DNA of 64,000 nucleotides from Gracilaria vermiculophylla (taxonomy: Eukaryota; Rhodophyta; Florideophyceae; Gracilariales; Gracilariaceae). Positions 53,101 through 63,628 of the stretch are shown here, piece by piece. The stretch's first letter is position 1. Each line of letters begins with the position of its first letter. The stretch spans positions 426,105 to 490,104 of the forward strand of contig JAHNZQ020003147.1 of the NCBI GenBank assembly GCA_019155205.2, given 5' to 3'. The notes beneath the pieces are model-generated. The model had not been told where the DNA came from, did not search any database, and saw only the letters and a list, made by a program, of their open reading frames with translations. Both the position numbers and the translations under genes were made by a program.

Positions 53101-54462
53101 CGAAGTAGGCATTTCAATGTCTTCGTCCCAATTCTCATCATCTTCTTCTTCCATTGTAGGGCCATTTCCAAAGCTCGTATTGAGCTGTTCTATGAACGCT
53201 TCCTCTTCACTTGGAGCCGAAGAAAAGCGTGACCGCTTCGTTCTAGACCCAGATGTGAATCTTCTTTGTTTTCTGCTCGGTGGGATTATGCTTAGAATCG
53301 GATCATAATAGTATGCCGGTAGGTCCGGGTCTTCGGGTTTTAAATACATAACGGGAGGAGAATGATATCGAGAAAGTGACACACCTCTCGGTAAATGATT
53401 GTAAAGGAATGGAAAGGCAATGCGATACTCCGTCTTGATATTTCGTCGAAGGATGAGTTTGTTGACATCGTTAAATTCATTCCAGTCATCGTCATCCAAC
53501 TCTCGGCTGTCAATTCCATCATGTTTCATAGGTTCAAACTTCGGGCCACCTGGTAAAGCAACATTGAGAGCTTTAGTCGTATAAAACGCATTCTTATCGA
53601 AAAGATAGAAATAGTTTGGATCAACTATGTCTGACAGGAGCTGAGACGCGAGCCTGTGTAGTGTAGCCATGATTGGAAGATTCAATCTATATCTCCTATA
53701 ACTTGGTCCGTTCGTAAATGGCGTGTCGGCAAGTGGTTTGTGTTCATAAAACCAATCGGCAACCGGAGCATCTTCACCATCGGCTTCCAGATCCATCTGA
53801 ATTGCTTCTAAGGGTTCCAAGTCCAGAATATTGTCTGCATAATCAATGGGAGGTTCCTCATCGTCAAACGGGGGAAGTCGCATTCGTCGAAAGTGCTTGC
53901 GATCTCTTTTCTCTCTACGCATCATAATCCACATTACTCCCCATTGAGCCAGATAGATGGGCTCGATTACGCGTGGGATTTCGTTAACAAATGTTATCGC
54001 GCCCGTTATGTGGTATAAAGCTTTAACGTCACGATATTGTTCCCATGGCATTGGCATATTTTCAAGCAGTTTCAGAAGAGCATGTGGCATGTACTTCAAC
54101 GCACCAAGGTATACGCGTTTATCGCGACGAAATTTCTTGGAGCTCATATCTCCATGGTCACGCATAATCTTTCGAAGATGTTCAGGAGGTAAATCTTCCT
54201 TCTGCATTCCAGAAAAAGCAAATTTCTTCTTATCGTTGTAGGGGGTTTTCACCATTCTGCGCCATACTTTCTCCTTCTCGCTCTGCTCAGACATTCGAAC
54301 CTTTTTCGAAGGAAGCGAGTGATCACCATTGCGGGTTATTTCCTCAGAATCTAATTCAGCAGCAGTGCGAGTTTTGTGCAGTTTGGAAGCCTTGACTGAA
54401 TCGCCTCCGTTTCCGAGATCAAAAGTGACCCTATTTCTTTTCCGAACGCTTGAGGCGCCCAT
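47185..54462 (-). CDS. PRP8: PRP8, central scaffold protein of the spliceosome
   Basis: A 2425-residue protein encoded without any intron; the start is the first ATG at 54462. All major regions are present in order: a Lys/Arg-rich N-terminus, the PRO8NT and PROCN domains ([40 protein letters not shown]), the reverse-transcriptase-like and U5/U6-binding segments, the RNase-H-like domain and the C-terminal MPN/Jab1 domain (around [19 protein letters not shown]), which lacks the JAMM metal ligands as expected. Length matches the family (human 2335). It is striking that the core spliceosomal protein is intronless in a genome that still has introns. It is convergent with UTP25 and divergent from CCT6. 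Confidence 0.98.
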   Translation of the reverse strand: MGASSVRKRNRVTFDLGNGGDSVKASKLHKTRTAAELDSEEITRNGDHSLPSKKVRMSEQSEKEKVWRRMVKTPYNDKKKFAFSGMQKEDLPPEHLRKIMRDHGDMSSKKFRRDKRVYLGALKYMPHALLKLLENMPMPWEQYRDVKALYHITGAITFVNEIPRVIEPIYLAQWGVMWIMMRREKRDRKHFRRMRLPPFDDEEPPIDYADNILDLEPLEAIQMDLEADGEDAPVADWFYEHKPLADTPFTNGPSYRRYRLNLPIMATLHRLASQLLSDIVDPNYFYLFDKNAFYTTKALNVALPGGPKFEPMKHDGIDSRELDDDDWNEFNDVNKLILRRNIKTEYRIAFPFLYNHLPRGVSLSRYHSPPVMYLKPEDPDLPAYYYDPILSIIPPSRKQRRFTSGSRTKRSRFSSAPSEEEAFIEQLNTSFGNGPTMEEEDDENWDEDIEMPTSFTPFLENEELYTSLTSAGIGLFWAPRPFAVRTGRCRRTMDVPLVSPWFREKCPHNVRVKVRVSYQKLLKNFVYNELHRRKPKSRSRKSLFKALKNTKFFQQTEIDWVEAGLQVCRQGHNMLNLLISRKGLSYLHLDYNFNLKPIKTLTTKERKKSRLGSSFHLVREILRLTKLVVDCHVQYRLGNVDAFQLADGLQYTFNHVGQLTGMYRYKYKLMKQIRKCKDIKHVIYQRFNADPVGKGPGCGVWAPSWRIWLFFMRGIIPLLERWLGNLLARQFEGRNTRGVAKTVTKQRVESHFDLELRAQVMNDILEMMPPGIRNTKTRTIVQHLSEAWRCWKSNTPWKVPGLPKPVENIIMRYVKSRADWWTSVAHFNRERILRGATVDKTIVKKNQGRMARLWLKAEQERQQNYLKDGPYVSIEEGVKMHRAMVHWLESRRFAPIPFPPLSYKHDTKLLILALERLKEQYASQSRLDASQREELGVIELAYDNPHETLSRIKRHLLTQRAFKETKVDFMDNYDHIIPVHYVDPIEKITDCYLDQYLWYEADKRRLFPNWVKPADSEPPPLLVYKWASGINNLHDIWETKHGETIVHLQSRFDQMSNKIDHLLLNRMLRLVMDHNLADYITAKNNVSVSFKDMSHTNSYGLIRGLQFSSFVMQYHGLMLDLLVLGLQRATELAGSPTMPNEWLGFENIGTEIAHPIRMYCRYVDKVYMVLRFDIEESKELVQRYLTEHPDPNNENIVGYPNKKCWPRQARMRLMKHDVNLGRALFWDIKNRIPRSMTTFIWDDNASFVSVYSKDNPNLLFDMVGFEVRILPRVREIALETGMPPAKEGGVWTLQNDTTKERTATAHLRVTEDGIRAFENRVRQILMSSGSTTFTKVANRWNQALVGLMTYYREAVTGTQELLNALVKAESRVQTRIKIGLNSKMPSRFPPVVFYCPKELGGLGMLSMGHVLIPQADLRYSRQTDAGGITHFRAGMGNEEQPIPNLYRYLQPWEAEFTDSQRVWAEYAMKRAEAMAQNRRLTLEDLEDSWDRGIPRISTLFTKDRHTLAYDKGWRIRVEFKKYMYTKSDSFWWTHQRHDGKLWNLTNYRADMIQALGGVEGILEHTLFAGTFYQTWEGLFWEKASGFEESMKFKRLTHAQRSGLNQIPNRRFTLWWSPTINRSNVYVGFQVQLDLTGCMMHGKLPTLKISLVQIFRAHLWQKIHESLTMDVAQVLDQELDSLEIETVKKETIHPRKSYKMNSSCADLLLIAAYKWPVSKPSLLSSNPANDDFMSNTDSGTTTKYWIDIQLRWGDYDSHDCERYARAKFHDYVTDNMSIYPSPTGLLIAFDLAYNLYSGFGCWIPGMKPLIQRALAKINKANPALYVLRERIRKSLQLYSSEPTEPYLNSQNYGELFGNQIIWFVDDTNVYRVTIHKTFEGNLVTKPINGVVFIFNPRTGQLYLKIIHTSVWQGQKRLSQLAKWKTAEETAALIRSLPSEEQPKQIIVTRKGMLDPLETHLLDFPNVVIKGSDLQLPFQALLKVEKFGDEILKAAQPKMLLTNLFDDWLRTISPFTAFSRLILILRALHVNTEQTKIILRPNVNVTTEPMHAWPTLSTEAWMAVEIALRDLILADYGKKNNVNVASLTESEVRDIILGAEIAPPSAQRQQMAEIEKAAKEQSQMAATTTKTSDKHGSEMVVVTTSNYEQKVFASRTQWRVRAISATNLHLRTQHVFVPQDDIQETSSSITYVIPQNILRKFIVSADLRTQIGGLLYGKTPSDNSSVREIRCIILPPQVGTHQKVSLPNSFPEHNLLEDLEPLGWIHTQPGELSQLAPVDVIMTSRMINECSGLELDTAIDLTVSFTPGSCSLSAYRLTEPGYDWGQHNRDADAISSIPPGYASSHYERVQLLLSDRFLGFFMCPEDSSWNLNFQGVKFSPKKHYSIHLRNPNPFYHESHRPMHFLNFSGTNVMERASESEIYEDPFQ

Positions 54463-55029
54463 TTTTACCGTCACCTATTCTGTCTCCAATCCTAGCCACC
54501 GCAGACGAAAACTTCAGACTGCTTCGTGAAAGCAAAAGGGTGTTCAATTTTGTGATCGAAGAATTCCGCTTATATTCGGGTTTCAAGCTAGTGACGTGCG
54601 CTGCGAGAACGACAATTAGAGTTCAGCTGCGGCAGACCGAAAGCGCCTTCAGCCAAGAAGCACTAATACGAAGACTTCCTTGCAATTCTCTTCGGAGAGA
54701 GTTGTACGACGTGATACCCGTGGTTTTAAGCATCCAAGATTGTTCGAGCCTCATGTTCCGATTATCTAACTTCGGTAGACCCACCAAAGGTACTTTATTT
54801 AGAACGATTACTTGCAAATTGCAAGATGAAGTGAATTAGTCCAAAATTTTATTATTTCGAAAACAATTGCCTACCGTATCAACTACCATCAAGCACGAAA
54901 GGATCGTGCCTCACCCAATGCCAGAAAGCATTGATCCGCTGAAGTTCGTGTCGCAGAAGAGTTGGGAGTTTTCGCTCTATTCTGAATCAAGGAGAAAGGT
55001 GGAAACAAGAGCTTTGACCTTCTCACGAA
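54463..55029. promoter_or_regulatory. Divergent promoter region between PRP8 and CCT6
   Basis: 567 bp between the two start codons. A plus-strand open stretch of 130 codons spans much of it but begins with TTG and has no family resemblance. Confidence 0.35.
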
Positions 55030-56619
55030 ATGTCTGTCCAACTTCTGAACCCGGGTGCTGAGATATCCCGGCGTGGTATTGCACTGCACACAACGATAGC
55101 GGCAGCAAAGGGATTGCAAGGAGTCCTCCGATCCAACCTTGGGCCAAATGGAACGATTAAAATGCTTGTGAGCGGAGCAGGTGATATCAAAATAACGAAG
55201 GATGGAAAAGTGCTTCTGGATGAAATGCAAATTCAGAACCCTACGAGTAGTATGATTGCCAGAGCTGCATCTGCTCAAGATGACATTTGTGGAGATGGCA
55301 CCACCTCAACGGTCCTCATTATCGGAGAACTTCTGAAAAAAGCTGAACAACTCTTGATCGAAGGACTTCATCCTCGCATTATTGTTGATGGTTTCGATCT
55401 GGCGAAAACCGAATTAATGAAGTGGATGAAAACCCAAAAGGTTGAAATCAAGATTGAACGTGAATCATTTGTGTCCGTTGCACGATGCTCTTTATTAACG
55501 AAGCTTCAGCAAAAGCTAGCCCGAAATCTTTCAGAAATTGTCACCGATGCGGTTATCACGATTGCTCGCCAGGACCAACCAATTGATTTGCATATGGTTG
55601 AGATTATGCCTGTATTGAGTATGGCTGCTGGTGGCTCGCGGCTAGTCCGGGGACTCGTTCTGGACCACGGTGGACGTCATCCGGATATGCCGAAGCGCGT
55701 TAAGAACGCGTACATTCTGACATGTAACGTCAGCATGGAACACGAGAAATCCGAAGTTCAGTCTGGTTTTTTCTATTCATCAGCTGAACAGCGTGAACGC
55801 TTGGTGGAAGCCGAACGAACTGTAGTGGACGATGTCGTTAAAAAGGTAATTGCATTGAAGAAGCAAGTCTGTAACGGCACTGATAAGTCTTTCGTCGTTA
55901 TCAACCAAAAAGGAATCGATCCTTTGTCTCTAGATTTGTTGGCTAAGGAAGGCATCTTGGCTTTGAGAAGAGCAAAACGTCGAAACATGGAACGAATTAC
56001 CATGGCATGTGGCGGAATTCCTGTCAATTCCGTCGAGGGATTAACAATAGATGATCTTGGATTTGCAGGGGCTGTGTACGAAGAAGTTCATGAGGACGAC
56101 AAGTATACATTTGTTGAGGAAGTGAAGAATCCTTTCAGTTGTACGGTGCTCATTCGCGGCCCCAATAAGCACACGATTACGCAAATGAAAGATGCTGTTC
56201 GTGATGGACTGCGTGCTGTCAAGAACACCATGGAAGATCAGTGTGTCCTTCCTGGGGCAGGTGCCTTTGAAATAGCTGCCCATGCACATTTGAAGAAATT
56301 TGCCAACAAAAGCATTACTGGCAAGACTAAGTTGGGGGTGACAGCTTTTGCCGAAGCGTTATTGGTAATTCCAAAAACACTCGCAGAAACTAGTGGACAT
56401 GATGCACTTGATTGTATCATAAAACTGGAAGAAGAAAACGCTAAAGGTCATTTCGCAGGACTAGACCTTGCCACAGGTGAGCCACTTGATCCGAACGCTA
56501 GTGGAATTTACGACAATTACATCGTGAAACGTCAAATGTTGGGTTTGGCGTCCATCATAAGCACCCAACTTTTATTGGTCGACGAAATTTTGCGAGCCGG
56601 ACGAGATACAACTCGTTAA
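55030..56619 (+). CDS. CCT6: Chaperonin TRiC/CCT zeta subunit (CCT6)
   Basis: A 529-residue group II chaperonin subunit. Motifs in order: LNPGAEISRRGIALHTTIAA (N-terminus characteristic of zeta), LGPNGTIKMLVSGAGDIKIT, DDICGDGTTSTVLIIGELL (ATP-binding GDGTT), the apical-domain segment MAAGGSRLVRGLVLDHGGRH, and GAGAFEIAAHAHL near the C-terminal equatorial domain, ending ILRAGRDTTR. The zeta assignment rests on the N- and C-terminal sequences. It is one of eight paralogous subunits of the cytosolic folding machine for actin, tubulin and others. It is intronless, and its stop lies 34 bp from the stop of the next gene on the other strand. Confidence 0.95.
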   Translation: MSVQLLNPGAEISRRGIALHTTIAAAKGLQGVLRSNLGPNGTIKMLVSGAGDIKITKDGKVLLDEMQIQNPTSSMIARAASAQDDICGDGTTSTVLIIGELLKKAEQLLIEGLHPRIIVDGFDLAKTELMKWMKTQKVEIKIERESFVSVARCSLLTKLQQKLARNLSEIVTDAVITIARQDQPIDLHMVEIMPVLSMAAGGSRLVRGLVLDHGGRHPDMPKRVKNAYILTCNVSMEHEKSEVQSGFFYSSAEQRERLVEAERTVVDDVVKKVIALKKQVCNGTDKSFVVINQKGIDPLSLDLLAKEGILALRRAKRRNMERITMACGGIPVNSVEGLTIDDLGFAGAVYEEVHEDDKYTFVEEVKNPFSCTVLIRGPNKHTITQMKDAVRDGLRAVKNTMEDQCVLPGAGAFEIAAHAHLKKFANKSITGKTKLGVTAFAEALLVIPKTLAETSGHDALDCIIKLEEENAKGHFAGLDLATGEPLDPNASGIYDNYIVKRQMLGLASIISTQLLLVDEILRAGRDTTR

Positions 56620-56653
56620 CATGATATTTGAACGTCACAGTCAAATCTAGCAG

Positions 56654-57607
56654 TCATCCGACTCGTCTTTCGTTTATAAAGACTGTATTAACCCATTCAC
56701 ACTGATTGTTATAGACTCGAAGCACTCGCTTACGACAATCCGGCCTCATCAAAAAAGCAGATTCAATCGTGAACGGCCTGCCTTTTCTTATTCTAATGGG
56801 AGACGCTATGGAAACACCTCCCGGCAATAGAAATACTTGAACGTTGGACATCGCATATATGATAAAGTTGCCATCAATTCGTCCAGATGCGTCGTAAACT
56901 CGACTCGGCCCATCTTTCCCGATTCGTAGAACAGAGCTCTCTGTCACTCTACCTTCAATCGTTTGGTTAATTTTCAGTCTTGAAGTTAGTTTATAAACTT
57001 GACCAGTTCGTGTGTGCACTGAAATCCCTTTCCCTTCCCACAGTCCGAGTATGTAATCAAACAAGACTTTTGGGCTTCTCCATGCTGCTGGTTCGACAAA
57101 ACTTAATTTTAGAGCCTTTTCCAGAGGCTCATTCTTCGGCACTATTCGCTCTCTGGATGCAATAATCCCTGAGACACAACCTTCCCAGTCAAAAGCGTGA
57201 GTAGTTCGTATGCGACACGCGTCGTCAACTAAACACTGATCGACAGTCATGGGTTCCCCACAGAAAAAATCACCGCCAACAGAGAAGCTTCCATCGACTG
57301 CAAGGGCCCCCAAATCTGCAAGCTCAGAGCGAGACCACTCTTCTTCAGCTTCGTCGACTCCATCTGCAGTTCGCACCGCAAAACGCCAAAGAACAAAATC
57401 TTCTCCATCTGGAGTTCGGAATCTTTCAGCAGTTGTGCGAGTAGGCAAATCAATCAGAACCTTGCCCCTAGGGTTCGACAACGCTCGCTTCCCCACCCAG
57501 GTTCCAAGATTCTTCAGATATCCTTGCCATGATTCCTCATTCAGTTGACGGGTACTCAGTCGGCCACTTTCCGGCAAGATTTTTGGGTTTGTGCTTTCGC
57601 TTTCCAT
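56654..57607 (-). CDS. DUF3598 family protein (calycin-like, cyanobacterial/plastid type)
   Basis: A 317-residue protein. The start of the conserved region reads SWQGYLKNLGTWVGKRALSNPRGKVLIDLP, matching the W..(F/L)LKNLG.W.G.F...SP.GE(L/V)..D.P opening of DUF3598 proteins of cyanobacteria and plants. Further on come ADLGALAVDGSFSVGG and a predicted second beta-barrel half with YVLPGGVSIASP-like strands. DUF3598 is thought to adopt a lipocalin-like fold; no function is established. Its presence supports a photosynthetic ancestry. I see no clear plastid transit peptide, because only about 25 residues precede the domain. It is convergent with CCT6. Confidence 0.7.
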   Translation of the reverse strand: MESESTNPKILPESGRLSTRQLNEESWQGYLKNLGTWVGKRALSNPRGKVLIDLPTRTTAERFRTPDGEDFVLWRFAVRTADGVDEAEEEWSRSELADLGALAVDGSFSVGGDFFCGEPMTVDQCLVDDACRIRTTHAFDWEGCVSGIIASRERIVPKNEPLEKALKLSFVEPAAWRSPKVLFDYILGLWEGKGISVHTRTGQVYKLTSRLKINQTIEGRVTESSVLRIGKDGPSRVYDASGRIDGNFIIYAMSNVQVFLLPGGVSIASPIRIRKGRPFTIESAFLMRPDCRKRVLRVYNNQCEWVNTVFINERRVG

Positions 57608-58446
57608 TCAATTAGCACGGAGATAATGGTCTCCGGATGTAGAGTTGAAACAAAGCTTGTTACAGTGTTGAAGAAATCAGCACATTCGAGCTTATTACTA
57701 GCCCAAAATCTGTCATGTGCTTCACCCAAATGCTATGCTTAATCGAAAACCACAGGTCATTCCACTTGGTGAGCTTCTTGGCAGGCACTGCTAATCATAC
57801 GAGAAAAACTTGGCGGGGAAAGGCGACGTTCACCTCCTGAAGGATGCAGGAACAATGGATGTAACCACCGTCCAGTCCCTGTTTTTAAGATGGAAAATCA
57901 AACTAGTATTCACAACGCTTGGCTTCGAAAACAACATCGACTCGAAAAAAATCTGATGGAGATAACTTGCAAAAAAGTTAAGCTCCCTTTCTCGTCGAAG
58001 TGATCACCGTTGTGCAGCATTTTCGCGTTATATTTAATTTTTGCCTATTGGACTTCTGTCGGAATCATTTCTTCGTATTCACAAAATCAGAATTCGGATT
58101 CAGCACAACGGTTCAACCCTCCAGAGAAATATCCGTAACATCAAATAACAATTTTCCCCCGTTTGCCTACACCTTTGCTTCGGGCAAGACACCGATGCGC
58201 AACTCATCCCGCATCAAATCGATCACTCTGAAGAAATAACTGAGCGGACTTTTCGCTATAAGCATCGTGCTTTTCAGCTTTTCAAACTAAGGCGGTAGGG
58301 AACTCGTGCTCACACGGGAAAGCAACACTCAAAACAACTCCTTCCCTTCACGAGGACACTTCAAAAGAAGCTGGTCAACACTCTTGCGCCCGTGTTCCGG
58401 AGCTTGGTACCAGTAGTGGCCTCGGCTCTTCTTCTTTTTACTTAAA
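57608..58446. other. Divergent intergenic region, no gene seen
   Basis: 840 bp between the DUF3598 gene and the nucleotidase gene. One 79-codon ORF (58000-58239) is not convincing. Confidence 0.45.
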
Positions 58447-59136
58447 ATGGCTCCTGTTATAGCTGTTGATCTCGATGAAGTCCTTGGTGACTTCATTTCC
58501 CCTCTTTGCTGCTTTCACAACGAAAGGTACGGAACGAGCTTAAAGCAGTCAGATTTCTTTTCGTACCGATTCTGTGATGTAAGCATAATCATTAATTATA
58601 CCCTACTATTTATGGAAGTTTCACCGTTTATATTCTAACATATTCAAAACGTTTGGGAGCAGGTTTGGGGCGGTGATGATCAGCAAGCGACAAAAAAAGT
58701 ACATGAGTTTTTCCAAACGTCGTATTTCAAAAACCTACCGGTTATACCTGGGGCGCCCGACGCTCTTCGGCAGTTGCAAGAATTGGGCTTTGTCCTTGTT
58801 GTGGTAACCTCTCGACAATTCAAGATAGCAAATGAAACCCGTGAATGGCTTGCAAGAAATTTCCCACACGGAACGTTTGAAGAAGTGGCTTTCGGAAATC
58901 ATTGGGGTTTAGAAGGGAAAAAGGTGACAAAACTGCAGTTATGCAAACAGCTTGGCGCCAGCGTGCTCATCGATGATTCGTTGGTCTACGCCAAAGAAGT
59001 GTCGCAAAGCGGGATAAAGAGCATTTTGTTCGACTTAGATGGGAAGTATCCGTGGAACAAGTGTGGTGAATTGCCGGTGGGAGTATCACGAGTGCACAGT
59101 TGGAACGAGGTCGTGGAGAACGTGAAAGTGATCTAA
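58447..59136 (+). CDS. 5'(3')-deoxyribonucleotidase (NT5C family, HAD superfamily), two exons
   Basis: Exon 1 is 58447-58578 and exon 2 is 58663-59136. The 84 bp intron starts GTAAGC, contains TTCTAAC and ends GAGCAG. The phase-0 join reads YRFCDVWGGDDQQ. The product has 201 residues. HAD motif I is VDLDEVLGDF, with the nucleophile D8 and D10; motif II is VVVTSRQ; the Lys and the double Asp of motifs III/IV lie in GLEGKKVTKLQLC and VLIDDSLVY. The length and the LPVIPGAPDALRQL cap segment match the NT5C family, which dephosphorylates deoxynucleoside monophosphates. The motif string is complete, so activity is likely. The stop lies 17 bp from the stop of the next gene. Confidence 0.9.
58579..58662 (+). 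other. Intron in the NT5C-like gene
   Basis: 84 bp, GTAAGC donor, TTCTAAC branch candidate 23 nt before the GCAG acceptor. It interrupts the ORF exactly between the two conserved halves of the enzyme. Confidence 0.85.
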
Positions 59137-59153
59137 CTCTTCATGTGGACGAC

Positions 59154-59579
59154 TCAAAACCAACCTCTCCATCCGATCCAAACCCGCTGCCTGTTCGACT
59201 CAAAGAGCTCTTTTTTCATAGCTTGAATATCTTCCGCAAAAACTCTGGTGACATTATTTTCGAACGGTTCTGTGCGCTCATTGTCCTCATTGACGGGCAC
59301 CGTTCCAGATTCACTAAGAATAATTGGCGGTGAACCTAGTGCGGCTAGTTTTCGATATTGTGATATAGCATATTTGACCTTTACCAGCGCTGTGGTTCTT
59401 TCCATATGATCAGACCCTTCTTCAGCGGCTATCTTTGTGGCCATTCTAGCGGCCTGGATTGCGTTTTCTACTTTGTGAGCAGTTTTCCGAGCCGAGATAT
59501 CCAAGCCATCGAATCGCTGCAGCGAGACTTTGTTTTCAGGGAAAGTAGACATGAAACGTAAAGCTGCTCGAAAAGCCAT
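59154..59579 (-). CDS. Small protein of unknown function, possibly mitochondrial
   Basis: A 141-residue protein from the ATG at 59579 (MAFRAALRFMSTF). The N-terminus is basic and amphipathic with no acidic residue in the first ~14, as in mitochondrial presequences. The central part is helical (ARKTAHKVENAIQAARMATK and LVKVKYAISQYRKLAAL). I recognise no family. It is tail to tail with the nucleotidase gene with 17 bp between stop codons, so both transcripts probably overlap. Confidence 0.6.
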   Translation of the reverse strand: MAFRAALRFMSTFPENKVSLQRFDGLDISARKTAHKVENAIQAARMATKIAAEEGSDHMERTTALVKVKYAISQYRKLAALGSPPIILSESGTVPVNEDNERTEPFENNVTRVFAEDIQAMKKELFESNRQRVWIGWRGWF

Positions 59580-61405
59580 GGTGAACACCTGAAGCTCTCC
59601 TGAAGTGAAGTACCAACACTTCTCACATATGAAATATGCCGTTCTTTCCCTGCCGTATTTTCGGTACCAAAGAAAATCTGATTTTTGTAATTAGAAATAA
59701 AATCTTCGGGTACTGAAACTTTTCGCTTTTTTGCATGCGTGCAGAACATTACTAGAAAGATATCCTGTCGCTCAGGATGAATATCATAGAATTGGGGAAG
59801 AGGACGAAGAAACGCTCCGCGTCGAGGTCCTCATTCAGTGACCCAAAAGGTGGGGGGATATGGGTGCAAGAAGACCTCACAAATCATCGAAGACCGGATT
59901 GAGAAAATGTAAAATACGAGGTAACAGTCGGTCATACGGATGTCCCCGATTCTGATGTCTGCTAATCTCAATCCACCGGTCCTCTTTTCAAGGTCAAGCG
60001 GTGAGTGAGAAAGCATCCCTTGGTTTTCTCTGCTTTACACAATTACTTTTTTCGCACCCATATACGTTTTCTCTGAAGCTTTGAGGCATTGCAAATTCAT
60101 GCATTTGCCCCACAGTATTCTAAAATTTCGACCGCAGCCCAAAGTAGTAACCAATACTTTATCAACCGTGAAACAATCATTAGGAATCTTTAAACCCTTT
60201 CCCGGAACAGTTTTGAGAGTGCGTTTCTGAACGGCTGTGAGTGGACCGGTATGCAAATATTTGGTGATGTGATATTGTCGACGCGACTTGCATTGCATGC
60301 GGAAAGTGTAAAGGGGGTAAGGGGTTATAGTGTATCCCCTTTGACAGGCGCAGATACATGACTAGATTGCTACCCTTCGTACCTCCTTGTGCGAATGCAT
60401 GGAACTTTTTGTCAGAGGTAAGTTAGATGGCGGGTTCAGAAGGTGTACATGGACGTTGTATCTGGCGATTGTCAGTGTGAGCATGAAAAAAAAACGCTCC
60501 ATAGTGAAAGTGCTACTTTAGTAACTGGAGCAGAAGCGCAGAGAAGAAGTGCTTCAGAAAAGTTGCATCCGACCAAGCGCGGTATGCGAAGATGGGCCGT
60601 TTGCGTATGGGTCACAAGAGCAGTGTAACATTGTGGTCTTGCGAGACAGCACGAGTTTGAACAGTCGCAACAAGCGCGGGATTTCTGCCACCACCCGGCC
60701 TATAGGTGAAACAAATGAATTCATTCGAGACAAAGCGGGGGTGTAATGGTTGTTTCCACGCATTCAGTGACCACGAGGAAAACAACGGGCAACCCAGCGC
60801 TTGCAGTCCTGCGACACAGGTCGGATGCGAGTTACCTGACACGATGACATCCGGTAGACGCGTTGGTCTCAGCCAAGTGCCCGAGCCATTTGATTGACTG
60901 CCTTCACAGGCGAATACCAACGACTACAAACAGCCCAAAACTGGAATCGAAGGTCGCACGCACCTACACACGTTAAGCGTATGTGTAGGAGGAGTATTTG
61001 CGGCAACTCTGACCTGTGATACTGACGATATGATATCTATCCAATGTGTACGTGCTCTTTGGTTTCAAATGAGTGCCTCACAGCGAGTCGCCGCTGTACA
61101 GTGTACACCCTTCTGGCTGCTTTGAAAACTTGCTGAATGCTGAAAACAACAACGCTTGTATGGAACGTCTCGCGCTCCATCCATCCAAAAAGTTCAAAGT
61201 GCTCGTGGGAAAAAAAAAATTTTAAGTCGAGTCGAATACCCCCCCTTACGCCCCCGAGTTCCGCCGGATAAAACTCTCCAGCCTCGTTCCTTCGCCCCAA
61301 GCCACTGCTGTCGCGTCCTATCAGTTCCCATGACGTTCATAGAAGCGTGCCAGCCTCGAACACCAATCCGCCTTCCTGCCCCCCCATCCTGAACCCCTTT
61401 TCATC
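59580..61405. other. Intergenic region of 1.8 kb, no gene supported
   Basis: Between two divergent genes. Overlapping ORFs of up to 102 codons on both strands, none recognised. A purine-run and C-run tract lies at 61,208-61,250, just upstream of the topoisomerase gene. Confidence 0.4.
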
Positions 61406-63628
61406 ATGCATCACTCTGATTCCGACGAACCCTTGTCCAACGTTGTTACGCGCCCCATCAGCGACGACGATGACGATGAGGATGACGAGCTTCCCATAGC
61501 CCGTCGTCGCATCCCCCAAAAGCGACGCGTTTCTCCACCTCACTCCAATGATTCCCATGCTCCGCTTCCCGGCTCCAAGCGCTCTAATGGTAAGCGCTCG
61601 CGTTCCGTCGCACTTAACGGACAACCGCAAGGAACTGTGCCCAACAAGAACGTCAAGCGGGCTAAGTTCTCTCGTTTCGCCAATGGGAATAAGAATGGTG
61701 TCAAACAGGAACCAAAACAGGAGCCAAAACAGGCCGCGGAATTGGAAGCCGCCGTTGATGGGGAGCGAAACCTTGCCAAAACCGAACATCACACAGAACC
61801 GGTTTCCAACGGGAATGACAATGGTTCACCTGATCCCTCAAAAGCAGGATATAGGTGGTGGGATGACAAGAAAATGGCTGATAGCAAGATAAAATGGAGA
61901 ACCTTGGTTCACAATGGCGTCATTTTCCCCCCAGAGTACGTCCCTCATGGAAAACCACTCATTTACAGAGGTGAACAAATTCCTCTTGAGCCGGCGGCGG
62001 AAGAGATTGCCACTTTCTATGCCGAAAAGCTCGGCACAGATTACGTAAAACGCTCAAAGTTCAACGCCAATTTCTTTGAAGACTTTCGTGCGTCAATGAG
62101 AGACACCGAAGCTCACAGCAAGGTAAAGAGGTTGGAACATTGCGATTTCTCTCTGATTCAAGAACATGTGGAAGCCGTCAAGAAGGCAAAGAAGTCCATG
62201 AGTGTGGAAGAAAAGCAAGCCAAGAAGAAGCGTGAGGAAGAGCTTGCAAACAAGTACCTCTACGCTTACGTGGACGGTCGTAAGGAAAAACTTGGTTCCT
62301 ACAAGATCGAGCCACCTGGTCTTTTCATGGGCCGTGGTGATCATCCGAAGCAGGGGAAAGTGAAGAAGCGTATATATCCAGAGGAAGTTACGATCAATAT
62401 TGGAGAAGATGCCCCTATCCCAGAATGTCCGATGCCGGGTCATCAATGGGGGTCAATTGTACACAAACACGATGTCACCTGGGTTTGTTACTGGAAGGAG
62501 TTAGTCACGAATCAGGCAAAGTACACTTGGTTTGCCGCGGGGTCGACATTTAAAGGAATGTCAGATCACGCCAAGTTTGAAAAGGCGAGGAAACTTCATC
62601 AGTTCATTGATGATATTCGCCGCGATTATCAAAACGACTGGAGAGCTAAATCCAAGGAAGTTCGTCAACGCGCTGTGGCGATGTATCTAATTGACAAGCT
62701 GGCTCTTCGTGTGGGAAATGAGAAAGGTGAAGACGAAGCGGATACAGTCGGTTGTTGTTCTTTGCGTGTGGAGCATATCAAGTTCCATCCTCCAACAACG
62801 ATTGAACTCAATTTTCTAGGCAAGGACAGTATTGAGTATCGGAACACAGTTGAAATCGAGCGCCTCGCTTTTGAAGCTCTCAAACTATTTTGTCGTGGCA
62901 AACAGCCTGGAGACGAGGTGTTCCACCGGCTATCGGTCCAAGGCCTGAATGATTACCTCAAATCTCGCATGGATGGTCTGAGTGCAAAGGTGTTTCGTAC
63001 TTACAATGCATCAATTACGTTGGATAAACTGCTGCAAGACACGCCAACGGATATGTCCCAGGACGACCTCGTTGTTTTCTTTAACAAGCAAAACAAGGAA
63101 GTTGCTATTCTATGTAATCATCAACGCTCACTTCCAAAGACTCACGAAGCCCAAATGCAAAGAATGGACAAGAAGAAGAGTGAGATAGTGGAATGGTTGG
63201 AGGAGCTAGAACGTGGCCGAGATGTTCTTGCGAAGAAGCGCAAGACAGGGGGAAGTATTGAACTCACGCAAATGATGCCGGAAAAGCCTCAGTTTAGTGA
63301 GGGCATGAACGCGGAGCAAAGAGCCACGGAACGAAAGAGAGCAAACGAAGCACCACGGATACCCACTGTTCGGAAACGTAGTCTAGCGCAGATTGAGAAC
63401 GATATTGTCAAAGCCGAAGCGCGACTTGCCAAAACTGAAAGCACGATGTTGTTGAAAGACGATTTGAAAACAGTCGCGTTGGGAACATCGAAGATTAATT
63501 ACATTGACCCACGCATTGTCGTGGCGTGGTGCAAGAAGCATGAAGTGCAGATAGAAAAGATATTCCCAAAGACTCTACAAATCAAGTTCGCTTGGGCAAT
63601 GGAAACATCGGAAGACTTTCGCTTTTGA
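61406..63628 (+). CDS. TOP1: DNA topoisomerase I, type IB
   Basis: A 740-residue intronless protein. The N-terminal ~140 residues are charged and disordered with basic nuclear-localisation-like stretches (RRRIPQKRRVSPPHS, SKRSNGKRSRS). The core begins near KIKWRTLVHNGVIFPPEYVPHG. The catalytic block contains LALRVGNEKGEDEADTVGCCSLR (active-site Arg region), the linker is a Lys/Glu-rich coiled coil, and the C-terminal domain has SKINYIDPRIVVAWCKK with the nucleophilic Y699. The final FAWAMETSEDFRF matches the family end. It relaxes supercoils ahead of transcription and replication. All catalytic parts are present. Confidence 0.97.
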   Translation: MHHSDSDEPLSNVVTRPISDDDDDEDDELPIARRRIPQKRRVSPPHSNDSHAPLPGSKRSNGKRSRSVALNGQPQGTVPNKNVKRAKFSRFANGNKNGVKQEPKQEPKQAAELEAAVDGERNLAKTEHHTEPVSNGNDNGSPDPSKAGYRWWDDKKMADSKIKWRTLVHNGVIFPPEYVPHGKPLIYRGEQIPLEPAAEEIATFYAEKLGTDYVKRSKFNANFFEDFRASMRDTEAHSKVKRLEHCDFSLIQEHVEAVKKAKKSMSVEEKQAKKKREEELANKYLYAYVDGRKEKLGSYKIEPPGLFMGRGDHPKQGKVKKRIYPEEVTINIGEDAPIPECPMPGHQWGSIVHKHDVTWVCYWKELVTNQAKYTWFAAGSTFKGMSDHAKFEKARKLHQFIDDIRRDYQNDWRAKSKEVRQRAVAMYLIDKLALRVGNEKGEDEADTVGCCSLRVEHIKFHPPTTIELNFLGKDSIEYRNTVEIERLAFEALKLFCRGKQPGDEVFHRLSVQGLNDYLKSRMDGLSAKVFRTYNASITLDKLLQDTPTDMSQDDLVVFFNKQNKEVAILCNHQRSLPKTHEAQMQRMDKKKSEIVEWLEELERGRDVLAKKRKTGGSIELTQMMPEKPQFSEGMNAEQRATERKRANEAPRIPTVRKRSLAQIENDIVKAEARLAKTESTMLLKDDLKTVALGTSKINYIDPRIVVAWCKKHEVQIEKIFPKTLQIKFAWAMETSEDFRF

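Noticed and set aside
54463..54474. Four extra residues at the PRP8 N-terminus
   Set aside because: This needs a GTG start; the ATG at 54462 is used.
54450..54839. 130-codon plus-strand ORF between PRP8 and CCT6
   Set aside because: It begins with TTG, overlaps the PRP8 start, and shows no family motif; it is more likely chance in a promoter region.
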